From: Arthrobacter sp. zg-Y820
GTDB lineage: Bacteria; Actinomycetota; Actinomycetes; Actinomycetales; Micrococcaceae
NCBI RefSeq assembly: GCF_030142155.1
Contig: NZ_CP126247.1
Location: 2,232,001 to 2,296,000, forward strand
Direction of reading: 5' to 3'
Length of the DNA: 64,000 bases
The notes beneath the pieces were generated by a model. It saw only the letters and a program-made list of their open reading frames with translations, ran no database searches and had not been told where the DNA came from. A program made the position numbers and the translations under genes. Positions 25,776 through 35,257 of the stretch are shown piece by piece; the stretch's first letter is position 1; every line of letters begins with the position of its first letter.

Positions 25776-26588
25776 ATGACTCGTACATATATCGTTACTG
25801 GATCAGGATCGGGAATCGGCGCCGCTACTGCCGAGCTGCTGCGCGAACGCGGTTACACAGTGGTTGGCGTTGACCTGCGCGGCGCTGAGGTCGAAGCGGA
25901 CCTGAGCACTCCGGAGGGCCGGCGCGCAGCCGCCGACAAGGCACTCGAGCTGGCCGACGGCCGCGTCGATGCCGTGATCGCCTGCGCAGGCATCTCCGCG
26001 CCCGCGCCCATCACCGTCGCAGTGAACTTCTTCGGCGTCACGGAATTCCTCGAGCTGCTGGCACCGGTGCTGGCCAAGAGCGACGCTCCGCGCGCCGCCG
26101 TGGTCAGCTCCATGGCTTCCCTGCAGCAGAACTCCCCCGAGCTGGTGGAGGCCCTGCTGGCCGGGGATGAAGCCCGCGCCCTGGAAATCGGCGCCGCACT
26201 GGCCGAGCAGGGTCCGCGCGTCGGATACCTCAACTACCCGTCCTCCAAGCGCGCCCTCAGCCGCTGGGTGCGCCGCGCCGCCGTGACCGAGCAGTGGGCA
26301 GGCGCCGGCATCCCGCTGAACGCCGTCGCTCCCGGCACCGTCCTCTCCGCCATGACCAAGGACCTGCTGTCCACACCGGAAGGCCGCCAGATGGTGGACT
26401 CCTCGGTGCCCATGCCGCTGAACGGCCACTCCGAGCCCGTTGTCATTGCCCGGCTGCTGGCCTGGCTGACGAGCGAGGAAAACACGCACACCACCGGCCA
26501 GACCATCTACACCGACGGCGGCGCCGACGCCACCCTGCGCGGCGACGACATCTGGGGCGGGGCCGGCCAGAGCATCTCGGCCGGCTAA
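25776..26588 (+). CDS. short-chain dehydrogenase, 3-alpha-hydroxysteroid dehydrogenase-like
   Basis: 270 residues with YIVTGSGSGIGAATAELL at the N-terminus, ACAGIS in place of NNAG and the active-site YPSSKRALSRWVR. The short distance between cofactor and active-site blocks and the absence of the middle region resemble 3-alpha-hydroxysteroid/carveol-type SDRs. Substrate unknown. The stop codon lies within a 29-bp direct repeat that continues downstream. Confidence 0.85.
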   Translation: MTRTYIVTGSGSGIGAATAELLRERGYTVVGVDLRGAEVEADLSTPEGRRAAADKALELADGRVDAVIACAGISAPAPITVAVNFFGVTEFLELLAPVLAKSDAPRAAVVSSMASLQQNSPELVEALLAGDEARALEIGAALAEQGPRVGYLNYPSSKRALSRWVRRAAVTEQWAGAGIPLNAVAPGTVLSAMTKDLLSTPEGRQMVDSSVPMPLNGHSEPVVIARLLAWLTSEENTHTTGQTIYTDGGADATLRGDDIWGGAGQSISAG

Positions 26589-26637
26589 GCAGCACCTCCG
26601 GCCAAGCAGCATCTCGGCCGGCTAAGCAGCACCTCCG
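26572..26637. repeat. 29-bp direct repeat spanning the SDR stop codon
   Basis: Copies at 26572-26600 and 26609-26637 are identical (37-bp period); each includes ggccggctaagcagcacc, so the second is a duplicate of the last codons plus stop. Shorter partial copies (gccggctaaccagcac type) follow to about 26670, reaching the 3' end of the opposing gene. Confidence 0.9.
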
Positions 26638-26658
26638 CCGGCCAACCAGCACTGCCGG

Positions 26659-27756
26659 CTAACCAGCACGACGGCGGCTCCGGAACCGAGGTTCCCGGGC
26701 CGCCGTTCGCGTTTCCGGATGCCGGACTTCCTGCCGCATAATCCCCAGCCGCAGCGAAAAATAGGCCAAGCCCCCCACCGGAATCGGCAACCAGAACTGC
26801 ACCACCCGCCAGGACAGCACGCCCAGCACCGCCACATGGTCCGGTACCCCAAATCCCACGAGCATCGGCACCAGCACCCCCTCGACCAGGCCGAGGCCAC
26901 CCGGCGTCAGCGGCACGAGGGCCACCAATTTAGCCAGCGAATACGCCAGGAGCAGCTCGCCCGGCTGCAGGACATGCCCGAACGCGGCCAGAAAGACCCA
27001 GAGGGCAGCGGCATCCAGAACGTACCGCAACGCCGCCAGCAGCGCTGCCGCAGCCGGCCGCCGGGGATTCCCGCGGAACATATGCACTTCCGCTGCAATC
27101 GTCCGGACAAACTGCTCGGCTGACTCCGGATGGATCAGCCGGACGGTGCGCGCAATTCCCCGTGCTGCCCGAACGGCACCCTCCAAGTGCCGTTCAAGCA
27201 GCGCCAGGGCCACCAAGGCGAGTGCGAGCAGAACCAGCACGACCGCTCCGGCCGTGGCAAGCGACCGGCCGCCGGCGCTGCCGTCCCGGCCGAAAAGCAG
27301 GCCGGCCGCAAACAGCCCGGCCAGCACCAAGTTGCTTCCGAGCACTTGTATCGTGGCGGCGCTGAGCGCGTTGTCCGCTTGCACACCGCAGCGCGTCAGC
27401 AGGCGGAACCTGACCGCTGCCGCCGTCGCGCCCCCGCCGGGAACAGTATGGTTCACTGCCAAGTCACACAAGTCGATCCGGAACAGGGTGAAAAACCCTG
27501 GACTGTCGTCCCCAAGCAGCACCGCCCGCGTCAACAGGCTGTAGCTGGCCAGAGACGCCGCCTCAAGCAGCAGTGCAAACAGCACAAGAACCGGCGGAAG
27601 CCGCCGCAGTGCCGCGACGACGTTGTCCGACCCCACCAGCTGCGGCAGGACAACGTACTCAACCACCAGCACCACGGCCAGGATCGCCGCCATCCAGCGA
27701 AGCAGGCGGCTGCTTCGCACGCGGCGCCAATCCGCACTCAGGTGGTGCCGGGTCAT
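26659..27756 (-). CDS. UPF0104/lysylphosphatidylglycerol-synthase-type membrane protein
   Basis: Integral membrane protein of 365 residues with about eight hydrophobic helices and the family marks LAVNHTVPGGGATAAAVRF and LVPLTPGGLGLVEGVLV. Belongs to the flippase-like TM domain family (LPG_synthase_TM), here without the catalytic aminoacyl-transfer domain. Likely lipid-related; substrate unknown. ATG 27756 used. A basic tail RRRAG ends the protein within the repeat zone. Confidence 0.85.
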   Translation of the reverse strand: MTRHHLSADWRRVRSSRLLRWMAAILAVVLVVEYVVLPQLVGSDNVVAALRRLPPVLVLFALLLEAASLASYSLLTRAVLLGDDSPGFFTLFRIDLCDLAVNHTVPGGGATAAAVRFRLLTRCGVQADNALSAATIQVLGSNLVLAGLFAAGLLFGRDGSAGGRSLATAGAVVLVLLALALVALALLERHLEGAVRAARGIARTVRLIHPESAEQFVRTIAAEVHMFRGNPRRPAAAALLAALRYVLDAAALWVFLAAFGHVLQPGELLLAYSLAKLVALVPLTPGGLGLVEGVLVPMLVGFGVPDHVAVLGVLSWRVVQFWLPIPVGGLAYFSLRLGIMRQEVRHPETRTAAREPRFRSRRRAG

Positions 27757-27892
27757 CAATCAAGGACAGCAGACGCCCGGGGTTCAGGCTAGAGCAAGGA
27801 AGGCTGATCAGCGGGGCAGCGCTGAAGCAGATGCCAAGCCGAAGCAGATGCAAAGTTGCACCCCGCCGGCGCGGGGAACCGCGGAGCGGGGC

Positions 27893-27985
27893 GTTGCTAC
27901 AGTTATGGTGACGCACGATCACGACGGCCTGCGCCATTGCCACCGGGTAGTGGAGATGGTCGACGGACGGCTCATCAACCCGTAA
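27893..27985 (+). pseudogene. C-terminal remnant of an ABC transporter ATPase
   Basis: The frame ending at 27985 reads ATVMVTHDHDGLRHCHRVV then EMVDGRLINP and stop, matching the end of ABC ATPases (the His-switch MVTHD followed by a DR/HRVV..DGR tail). Nothing upstream codes for Walker motifs or the signature sequence. Lies 21 bp before the TetR start, so the TetR gene probably once followed an ABC transporter operon. Confidence 0.75.
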
Positions 27986-28006
27986 CCGCAGCAAACAGGA
28001 GGGCTT

Positions 28007-28612
28007 GTGCCCCGCATCACCGCCCCCACGGTCGCAGCACACCGCGCGGCCCAGCAACGGGCGCTTCTGGATGCGGCACGCACCCTGCTCGCCCAGACGG
28101 GCGAGGCCCCCAGCATGGCCGACGTGGCCGCGCTGGCCGGCCTCGCCCGCCCAAGCGCCTATCAGTATTACAAGTCACGCCAGGACCTGCTCCACGCCCT
28201 GGTCCTGGACGTCTTTCCGCGGTGGGCTCAGCGGGTCGAGGAGGCCATGCGTGCCGAGCCCGAACCGGCCGACCGGATCCTTGCCTACGTGCTGACGAAC
28301 ATCGCCCTGGTGGCCGAGGGCGAGCACGCCGTGGGAAACGCCCTCACGGCCGTCGCGCCCAGTGAGGAACTCAACACGCAGAGTGCCATGATGCACTCAA
28401 AGCTGCTGGATCCCTTGGTCAGCACACTCCAGGAGCTGGGCTCCCCGGATCCGGCCGCCACTGCCGAACTCATCAACGGGATTGTCCATACCGCGACCAA
28501 GCTGCTCGATGGCGACAGGACGCAGGAGGCCGTCACGGCACGCGTCACCGAACTATTGGAACCCTACGTACGGGAGCACCGCCGCAGCGCTCCCGGAGAG
28601 CAGCAGCCGTGA
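28007..28612 (+). CDS. TetR-family transcriptional regulator
   Basis: 201 residues from GTG 28007 (strong AGGAGGG). Helix-turn-helix region RALLDAARTLLAQTGEAPSM followed by ADVAALAGLARPSAYQYY. Immediately upstream is the tail of a lost ABC ATPase, so its former target transporter may be gone; it now forms a GTGA-overlapping pair with a DUF3054 membrane protein. Ligand and target unknown. Confidence 0.88.
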   Translation: MPRITAPTVAAHRAAQQRALLDAARTLLAQTGEAPSMADVAALAGLARPSAYQYYKSRQDLLHALVLDVFPRWAQRVEEAMRAEPEPADRILAYVLTNIALVAEGEHAVGNALTAVAPSEELNTQSAMMHSKLLDPLVSTLQELGSPDPAATAELINGIVHTATKLLDGDRTQEAVTARVTELLEPYVREHRRSAPGEQQP

Positions 28613-29070
28613 ACAACACTTTCCGCAGCACCCCTGGCCGCGCCGGACGCAGCCTTTACCTGCTCCTGGCCCTCGATGTCGTCCTCATCGTCCTGTTTGC
28701 CGCCCTCGGCCGGGACACGCATGAGCACGGGTTGGACCCGGCCGGCATCCTCGTCACCGCCTCCCCCTTCCTGGCCGCCTGCCTGGCCGGCTGGGCACTC
28801 CTGGGGCGGCGGCACTCCCCTGCTGCCCTCTGGCCTTCCGGGGTGGCCCTGTGGCTGCTCACCGTAGTTGCCGGACTGGGAATCCGCGCCCTGGCCGGCG
28901 GCGGCGTTGCCCCGAGCTTCGCAGTGGTGACCCTGTGCGTCCTCGGTGCTTTCCTGCTGCTCCCCCGCGCTGCGGCGGCCCTGGTGCTCCGCGGCCGATC
29001 CCCGGGTGCCGGCAGCAGCGCCACCAGCGCTTCGGGCGGCGCTTCAGATAGGCTCGAAGGCAGGGCATAA
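28609..29070 (+). CDS. DUF3054 membrane protein
   Basis: 153 residues with four hydrophobic segments. LALDVVLIVLFAALGRDTHEHG near the N-terminus is the DUF3054 signature. Starts at GTG overlapping the TetR stop by 4 bp, so co-transcribed and translationally coupled. The C-terminal 30 residues are Ser/Gly/Ala-rich. Function unknown. Confidence 0.75.
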   Translation: MNNTFRSTPGRAGRSLYLLLALDVVLIVLFAALGRDTHEHGLDPAGILVTASPFLAACLAGWALLGRRHSPAALWPSGVALWLLTVVAGLGIRALAGGGVAPSFAVVTLCVLGAFLLLPRAAAALVLRGRSPGAGSSATSASGGASDRLEGRA

Positions 29071-29108
29071 CGCCTCCGCCACACGGCAGCACCACGAAAG
29101 GGCTTCCC

Positions 29109-29390
29109 ATGATCACCGCTTTTGTACTCATCCAGACCGACTCAGCGCGCATCCCCGAATGTGCCGAAGAGATCTCTGAGATCGAAGGCATCAGCGAGGT
29201 CTACTCGGTGACCGGCGAGTGGGACCTCATTGCGATCGCCCGGGTGCGCCGCCATGAAGATTTGGCCGATGCCATTGCCAACCGGCTGTCGAAGGTGGAG
29301 GGCGTGATCGGAACCACCACGCAGATCGCGTTCCGCGCCTATTCCCAGCACGACCTCGACGCCGCGTTTTCCCTGGGGTTCGACAGCTGA
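29109..29390 (+). CDS. stand-alone Lrp/AsnC ligand-binding (RAM) domain protein
   Basis: 93 residues covering only the effector-binding alpha-beta fold of Lrp/AsnC proteins: MITAFVLIQTD, GEWDLIAIARVRR and VEGVIGTTTQIAFR. No helix-turn-helix. Such stand-alone RAM proteins bind amino acids or partner with full Lrp regulators. Converges on trpD with a shared bidirectional terminator, a position often seen next to trpD-ctaE-qcr in actinobacteria. Confidence 0.88.
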   Translation: MITAFVLIQTDSARIPECAEEISEIEGISEVYSVTGEWDLIAIARVRRHEDLADAIANRLSKVEGVIGTTTQIAFRAYSQHDLDAAFSLGFDS

Positions 29391-29544
29391 AACCAGCGGA
29401 TTCCGCGGGCTGAAACCGGCAGTTTTCGACCCGTAAATATTCCAATATCCGCACCGTGCCGGACACATTTGGATAACGTTTTTTGGATCCGGCCGTGCTG
29501 GGCCAGGTTGGCGTCGCCAGGTGAAAATTCCTGCTGTGGAAGAC

Positions 29545-29586
29545 AAAAATGAGGCCGTCCCGGGTGCGGGAAACGGCCTCATTTTT
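29545..29586. terminator. bidirectional terminator between the RAM-domain gene and trpD
   Basis: AAAAAT-GAGGCCGT at 29545-29558 pairs with ACGGCCTC-ATTTTT at 29573-29586, giving a stem with A/T tracts on both sides, so it can act on both converging genes. Confidence 0.85.
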
Positions 29587-29614
29587 CGTTCTTTTTGCCT
29601 GCTCCGGGGCCTGA

Positions 29615-30661
29615 TCAGCTCGTTATTTCGACCCAGCGCCCCAGCGCGGCCTGCGCATGGCCGCCGTCGATGGCAGCCTCGGCACGCCGGATTCCAGAGG
29701 CCAGGCGTTTTGTCAGGCTGCCGGCGGCGTCGGTGTCCAGGGCCACAAGGGCAGCCGCCGCGTTGAGGACAACTGCATCGCGCACCGGCCCCTTGTCGCC
29801 GGCCAGGACACTGCGAACCACTGCGGCGTTGACGGTGGCGTCTCCGCCCCTCAGATCGTCCAGCGTCGCCCGGGGTATCCCGAGGTCCAGAGGGTCCACC
29901 TTTGACGTCTCCACGGCCCCGTCACGGACCTCCCAGACGGTGGACACGCCGGTGGTGGTCATCTCGTCGAGTCCGTCTTCCCCGCGGAACACCAATGCGC
30001 GCACGCCGCGCGAGGCCAGGACACCGGCGATCAGCGGGGCCAGCCGGGCATCAGCCACGCCGATGGCCGAAGCGGCCGGTCGCGCGGGGTTGGTCAGCGG
30101 CCCCATGAAGTTGAACGCAGTGGGGACTCCCATTTCCCGGCGCGGCACGGCGGCGTAGCGCATGGACGGATGGAACACCTGGGCAAAGCAGAAGGTGATG
30201 CCCGCGGTGAGCGCCGCTTCGGCGACGCGGTCCACGCTCAGGTCCAGCCGCACGCCCAGCGCCTCGATGACATCCGCGGACCCCGACGACGACGACGACG
30301 CCCGGTTGCCGTGTTTGACGACCTTGGCACCGGCCCCCGCGCAGACGAGGGCAGCCATGGTGGAAATGTTGACGGTGTTGTGGCGGTCTCCTCCGGTGCC
30401 GACGATGTCCAATGTCTCACCGGGTATCTCGATCGGCCGGGCATTTTCCAGCATGGCCTCCACCAGGCCGGTCAGCTCCTCCACGGTTTCCCCCTTGGCC
30501 CGCAAGGCCACCAGGAAGCCCGCCACCTGGGCGTCCGAGGCTTCCCCCGCCATGATCGCGTTCATTGCCCAGCGGGTCTGGTCCGCGGGCAGGTCCTGCC
30601 GCGAAATCAGGGCGTTGAGCAGCAGCGGCCAGGTGTGTTCGGAGCTCGGATTCGTAGTCAC
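29615..30661 (-). CDS. trpD: anthranilate phosphoribosyltransferase
   Basis: 348-residue enzyme of tryptophan synthesis, joining anthranilate to [22 protein letters not shown] is the PRPP/glycine-rich loop, [16 protein letters not shown] the second substrate loop (the usual KHGNRAxSSxxGSAD with extra Ser from an AGC/GTC-rich run), and [11 protein letters not shown] the third. GTG start at 30661. Stands alone from other trp genes and divergent from ctaE, as in mycobacteria. Confidence 0.93.
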   Translation of the reverse strand: MTTNPSSEHTWPLLLNALISRQDLPADQTRWAMNAIMAGEASDAQVAGFLVALRAKGETVEELTGLVEAMLENARPIEIPGETLDIVGTGGDRHNTVNISTMAALVCAGAGAKVVKHGNRASSSSSGSADVIEALGVRLDLSVDRVAEAALTAGITFCFAQVFHPSMRYAAVPRREMGVPTAFNFMGPLTNPARPAASAIGVADARLAPLIAGVLASRGVRALVFRGEDGLDEMTTTGVSTVWEVRDGAVETSKVDPLDLGIPRATLDDLRGGDATVNAAVVRSVLAGDKGPVRDAVVLNAAAALVALDTDAAGSLTKRLASGIRRAEAAIDGGHAQAALGRWVEITS

Positions 30662-30820
30662 ATCCCCAAGGTTATCTACGAATCGTAGAAAATACTGATT
30701 TGTTTCTGGGGAGCCACTTCCGCGCCGTTACTGGGATCGGCGGGGTTTCGGCACTATTTAGACTCGCCGTACGTCTTTATCTGTTGGAGAACTGGGCAGT
30801 TTTACGTCCATAATGTCTAT

Positions 30821-31459
30821 GTGACAACAGCGACCCATGCCCCCAGTACCCCGGCTCACCCCACGCTGAACCGCCCCAACATGGTTTCCGTAGGAACCGT
30901 AGTGTGGCTGGCCAGCGAACTGATGTTTTTCGCCGCCCTTTTTGCCATGTACTTCACGCTTCGCTCGACCTCGAGCGATCTGTGGGCCATGGAGACGGAG
31001 AAGCTCAACGTTCCGTTTGCGTTTGCCAACACGGTGATCCTCGTTCTTAGTTCCGTTACCTGCCAGTTCGGCGTCTTCGCCGCAGAACGCCTCCAGCCGC
31101 GCCGCACCGGAGGACTGTTCCAAGTCTCCCGTTGGGGCATGGTCGAGTGGTTCCTCCTCACCTTCGTCATGGGCGCGGTGTTCGTGTCCGTCCAGGCCTA
31201 CGAGTACGCAATGCTCGTGACTGAAGGAGTCTCGCTTTCCTCGAACTCCTACGGTTCGGCGTTCTACCTGACGACCGGCTTCCATGGCCTTCACGTCACC
31301 GGTGGTCTGATCGCGTTCCTGTTCATCATTGGACGCGCCTACGCAGCAAAGCGATTCGGCCACTTCGAAGCCACCTCTGCGATCGTGACGTCTTACTACT
31401 GGCACTTCGTGGACGTAGTCTGGATTGCCCTGTTCGTCATCATCTACTTCCTCAAGTAA
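30821..31459 (+). CDS. ctaE: cytochrome c oxidase subunit III
   Basis: 212 residues with five transmembrane helices, the short actinobacterial form lacking the first two helices. [33 protein letters not shown] and the final [18 protein letters not shown] are family hallmarks. Starts at GTG 30821. First gene of ctaE-qcrC-qcrA-qcrB, so a subunit of the aa3 oxidase is co-transcribed with the bcc complex, consistent with a III-IV supercomplex. Confidence 0.93.
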   Translation: MTTATHAPSTPAHPTLNRPNMVSVGTVVWLASELMFFAALFAMYFTLRSTSSDLWAMETEKLNVPFAFANTVILVLSSVTCQFGVFAAERLQPRRTGGLFQVSRWGMVEWFLLTFVMGAVFVSVQAYEYAMLVTEGVSLSSNSYGSAFYLTTGFHGLHVTGGLIAFLFIIGRAYAAKRFGHFEATSAIVTSYYWHFVDVVWIALFVIIYFLK

Positions 31460-31539
31460 CAACTGCTTGAGCCGGCAACCCTTAAGAAATCCACAGTGGC
31501 ACCAGCACACCAAAGACCACACAAGTTAGGAACCACCAA

Positions 31540-32331
31540 GTGAAGGCACTATCGCAAAGGCGACGTCATCCCCTAGCAGCAGTTGCGCTGCTGCTGCTGG
31601 GACTCCTCGTTACGGGTGGGCTCTACGCAGCCGTAAGCGGCGCCAACGAGGCCCAGGCTGCAAGCACCGCCTACACGGCTGATGACGAAAACCAGGGCGA
31701 GAAGCTCTTCATCGCCAACTGCGCCACCTGCCACGGCATGGAGGCATCGGGCTCCGAAAACGGACCGTCCCTCGTAGGTGTCGGCGCCGCGTCCGTCGAC
31801 TTCCAGGTCGGCACCGGCCGCATGCCGATGGCCATGCACGGTCCTCAGGCCCAGCAGAAGCCCGTTCAGTTCACCGAGGAACAGACGAGCCAGCTTGCTG
31901 CCTACGTCGCCAGCCTCGGGGCCGGCCCCACTGTTCCGGACGCCGAGTACACGGACGCCGCAGCCGGCGATGCAGCCGAAGGCGGCGAGCTCTTCCGCGT
32001 CAACTGCGCCATGTGCCACAACGCTGCCGGCGCCGGCGGCGCCCTGACCGAGGGCAAGTTTGCCCCGTCCCTGGACGGCGTCTCCGAGAAGCACATCTAC
32101 GAGGCCATGGTCACGGGCCCGCAGAACATGCCCGTCTTCAACGACGCCAACATTTCCCCTGAGGACAAGCAGAGCATCATCGCTTTCCTCAAGAACATCG
32201 AAGCCAACGGCTCCCCGGGCGGCGCCGAACTCGGCGCCCTGGGCCCCGTCTCGGAAGGCCTGTTCATCTGGACGGCCGGGCTTGGCCTCGTCATTGCTTT
32301 CACCATTTGGTTGACCGCCCGGTCTTCCTAG
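31540..32331 (+). CDS. qcrC: diheme cytochrome c subunit of the bcc complex
   Basis: 263 residues. N-terminal membrane anchor (about 11-32), then two class-I cytochrome c domains with heme sites CATCH (61-65) and CAMCH (156-160), and a C-terminal membrane helix (LFIWTAGLGLVIAFTIWL). Actinobacteria lack soluble cytochrome c, so this fused diheme protein passes electrons directly to the CuA centre of CtaC. GTG start 31540. Confidence 0.95.
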   Translation: MKALSQRRRHPLAAVALLLLGLLVTGGLYAAVSGANEAQAASTAYTADDENQGEKLFIANCATCHGMEASGSENGPSLVGVGAASVDFQVGTGRMPMAMHGPQAQQKPVQFTEEQTSQLAAYVASLGAGPTVPDAEYTDAAAGDAAEGGELFRVNCAMCHNAAGAGGALTEGKFAPSLDGVSEKHIYEAMVTGPQNMPVFNDANISPEDKQSIIAFLKNIEANGSPGGAELGALGPVSEGLFIWTAGLGLVIAFTIWLTARSS

Positions 32332-32417
32332 ACATCACCCGCGCTCACCTCTCGGGGTGACATCACAGTTACACATAGGTCTATAAATGCAGTTTCAAGA
32401 GAAGGATGAGGGGGATC

Positions 32418-33449
32418 ATGGGCGACCATAGTCACGGCAGTCCGAACACCTCGGGCACCGTCGCTACGGCTGGCCAGGGCGACGAAGAGAAGTTCCGGAA
32501 TCCGGGACTTCCTCCGCACCGCCCTCGCCTGGCTGATACGAATCCCCGCGCTGAAAAGCGTGCCGAGCGGCAGGTGGCGGCACTGTTCGTCATATCCATC
32601 ATCGGTACGCTCGTGTTTTTTGTCGGCTACTTCGGCATCAAGCTTGAAGGCGGCCACACCATTGCGGACCTCAGGGTGCAGAACCTGCTCCTGGGGCTGG
32701 GAACTGCCTTCGCGATGCTGGGCATCGGCGTCGGCATTGTCCACTGGGCCAAGACGCTCATGCCGGACCACGAAGTCATCGAGGAACGGCATGAAATCCG
32801 TCCCGAGGAAGACCGGGCAGTCGCCGAAAAGATGCTGGGCGACATCGTCGAAGAGACGGGCATCAAGCGCCGCCCGCTGATCCGCAACACCCTGCTGGGT
32901 GCCATGGTTCTTGCACCCCTTCCGGCGATCGCCGTGTTCCGCGACCTTGGTCCGCTTCCCGGCAACACCCTGCGCCACACCATGTGGGCCGACGGCGTGC
33001 ACCTGACCCGCGATCCCAGCGGAACCCGGATCAAGGCATCGGATGTGACGCTGGGCTCTGCCTTCCACGTCATTCCCGAGGGCCTGAACGAGTCCGAGCA
33101 CAAGCTGGAGGAGAAGGCCAAGGCCGTCGTCCTGCTGATGCGCCTGGATCCGAGCTCACTCAACCCCTCCCCCGGACGCGAAGACTGGAACGTCGACGGC
33201 ATCGTCGCCTACTCCAAGATCTGCACCCACGTGGGTTGCCCGGTTGCGCTGTACGAACAGCACACCCACCACCTGCTCTGCCCGTGCCACCAGTCCACCT
33301 TTGACCTGACGCAGGAATGCAAGGTCATCTTCGGACCGGCTGTCCACCCGCTTCCGCAGCTGCCCATCGCCGTTGACAGCGATGGCTACCTGATCGCGAC
33401 CAGCGATTTCCATGAACCTGTTGGACCGAGCTACTGGGAGCGTGGCTAA
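32418..33449 (+). CDS. qcrA: Rieske iron-sulfur subunit of the bcc complex
   Basis: About 343 residues. Polar N-terminus, three hydrophobic helices (two between about 60 and 115, one near 170), then a Rieske [2Fe-2S] domain with CTHVGCPV and CPCHQSTFD. The three-helix N-terminal form is typical of actinobacteria. ATG 32418 preferred over ATG 32406 because GAGGGGG lies directly before it. Two bases separate its stop from qcrB. Confidence 0.94.
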   Translation: MGDHSHGSPNTSGTVATAGQGDEEKFRNPGLPPHRPRLADTNPRAEKRAERQVAALFVISIIGTLVFFVGYFGIKLEGGHTIADLRVQNLLLGLGTAFAMLGIGVGIVHWAKTLMPDHEVIEERHEIRPEEDRAVAEKMLGDIVEETGIKRRPLIRNTLLGAMVLAPLPAIAVFRDLGPLPGNTLRHTMWADGVHLTRDPSGTRIKASDVTLGSAFHVIPEGLNESEHKLEEKAKAVVLLMRLDPSSLNPSPGREDWNVDGIVAYSKICTHVGCPVALYEQHTHHLLCPCHQSTFDLTQECKVIFGPAVHPLPQLPIAVDSDGYLIATSDFHEPVGPSYWERG

Positions 33450-33451
33450 CC

Positions 33452-35137
33452 ATGAGTGTTCCCTCTGCTACTCCCTACGAGCCCAAGACCCGTCTGGGCC
33501 GCGTCACCAACTTCGTCGATTCCCGCGTCGGCGGCTCTGCCATGGTCAAGGAATTCGGCCGCAAGGTCTTTCCCGACCACTGGACGTTCATGTTCGGCGA
33601 AGTTGCCCTGTACTGCTTCGTCATCCTGCTGCTGTCGGGAACCTTCCTGACGTTCTTCTTCGACCCGTCGATGGCAGAAACGCATTACAACGGCAGCTAC
33701 GTCCCGCTCAAGGGCGTGGAAATGTCAGTGGCCTACGAGTCCTCGCTGAATATCTCCTTTGATATCCGCGGCGGTCTCTTCATGCGCCAGGTGCACCACT
33801 GGTCAGCGCTGCTGTTTGTCGCTGCAGTTGCCGTGCACATGCTTCGCGTCTTCTTCACCGGTGCGTTCCGCAAGCCCCGCGAGCTGAACTGGGTGGTGGG
33901 CGGCGTGCTGCTCATCCTCTCCCTGGCAGCCGGTTTCACCGGTTACTCGCTTCCCGATGACCTGCTCTCCGGCAACGGCCTGCGGATCATCGACGGCGTC
34001 ATGAAGGCCATTCCGGTGGTTGGCACGTACCTCAGCTTCTTCCTGTTCGGCGGAGAATTCCCGGGCACCGACATCATCGGCCGCCTGTACATGCTGCACA
34101 TCCTGCTGGTGCCCGCCCTCATCCTGCTGATGATCGCCGTTCACCTCTTCATGGTGGTTGTGCACAAGCACACGCAGTTCCGCGGCCCCGGCCGCACGAA
34201 CAACAACGTTGTCGGTTACCCGGTTGGACCGGTTTATGCGGCAAAGGCCGGTGGATTCTTCTTCATCGTCTTCGGCATCATTGCCATCATTGCCGGTTTG
34301 TTCACGATCAACCCGATCTGGAACTACGGCCCGTACGACCCCTCCCCCGTGTCCGCCGGTACCCAGCCTGACTGGTACATCGGCTGGGTTGACGGCGCCC
34401 TGCGCCTGATGCCGGGCTGGATCGGCAACATCCCGATGGAATGGAATATTCCGTTCCCGTGGGGCACCAACACGCTCTCCCTGAACGTGCTGTTCCCGGC
34501 GCTGGTTCCGGCCGGAATCGTCTTCACCCTGCTGTTCGCCTGGCCCTGGATTGAAGCCTGGCTGACCAAGGACACGAAGGTCCACAACCTGCTGGACCGC
34601 CCGCGGAACGCCCCGTTCCGCACCGGCGTCGGCGTTGCCGGCGTTATCTTCTACTGCACCATGTGGGCCGCTGCCAGCTCCGACCTCATCGCCACGCACT
34701 TCATGGTCTCGCTGAACGATGTCACGTACTGGCTGCGCTTCCTGGTCATCTTCGGCCCGCTGATCGGCTTCGCCGTCGCCCGCCGGATCTGCCTTGCGCT
34801 GCAGCGCAAGGACCGCGAGATCGTGCTCCACGGCGTGGAAAGCGGACGCATTGTCCGTCTCCCGCACGGTGAGTACATCGAGGTTCATGAGCCCGTTGAC
34901 GAGTTCAAGCGCTACAAGCTGGTGGACTTCACCTCCCCCGAGGTGACTCCGGCCCAGCCGGACGCCCGCGGCAAGGTCTCCGGCAAGGAGAAACTGCGCG
35001 GCAGGCTTTCACGGTTCTTCTTCGAGGATCGGGTTGCCCCGGTTACTCCGCGGGAACTTGAAGCAGCGCATCACCACGAGTCCCCCGCTGAAGTTGAAGC
35101 GGATACGGAAGACCAGGCTTCGATCACGAACCGGTAG
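33452..35137 (+). CDS. qcrB: cytochrome b subunit of the bcc complex
   Basis: 561-residue membrane subunit carrying both b hemes and the menaquinol sites. Helix B HHWSALLFVAAVAVHMLRVFF and helix D ILLMIAVHLFMVVVHKHTQ hold the heme-ligand histidines; PYDPSPVSAGTQPDWYIGW is the Qo-site region (PDW in place of PEW). An actinobacterial C-terminal extension of over 120 residues is present. Last gene of the operon, followed by a very strong hairpin. Confidence 0.95.
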   Translation: MSVPSATPYEPKTRLGRVTNFVDSRVGGSAMVKEFGRKVFPDHWTFMFGEVALYCFVILLLSGTFLTFFFDPSMAETHYNGSYVPLKGVEMSVAYESSLNISFDIRGGLFMRQVHHWSALLFVAAVAVHMLRVFFTGAFRKPRELNWVVGGVLLILSLAAGFTGYSLPDDLLSGNGLRIIDGVMKAIPVVGTYLSFFLFGGEFPGTDIIGRLYMLHILLVPALILLMIAVHLFMVVVHKHTQFRGPGRTNNNVVGYPVGPVYAAKAGGFFFIVFGIIAIIAGLFTINPIWNYGPYDPSPVSAGTQPDWYIGWVDGALRLMPGWIGNIPMEWNIPFPWGTNTLSLNVLFPALVPAGIVFTLLFAWPWIEAWLTKDTKVHNLLDRPRNAPFRTGVGVAGVIFYCTMWAAASSDLIATHFMVSLNDVTYWLRFLVIFGPLIGFAVARRICLALQRKDREIVLHGVESGRIVRLPHGEYIEVHEPVDEFKRYKLVDFTSPEVTPAQPDARGKVSGKEKLRGRLSRFFFEDRVAPVTPRELEAAHHHESPAEVEADTEDQASITNR

Positions 35138-35160
35138 TCCTCCGCTCGGGACAGTTTGAC

Positions 35161-35216
35161 GGATAAACCAAAGGGAGCCGGTCAGCATTTGCTGACCGGC
35201 TCCCTTTGGTTTATCC
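35161..35216. terminator. perfect 27-bp hairpin after qcrB
   Basis: Arms 35161-35187 and 35190-35216 are perfectly complementary over 27 bp with only two bases between. Placed 24 bp after the qcrB stop and 42 bp before the stop of the opposing gene, so it probably ends transcription from both sides. Unusually long and perfect for a bacterial terminator. Confidence 0.85.
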
Positions 35217-35257
35217 ACCACAGTGATGTGCGGCATCGGCTTGTGGCTTACGGCGTC

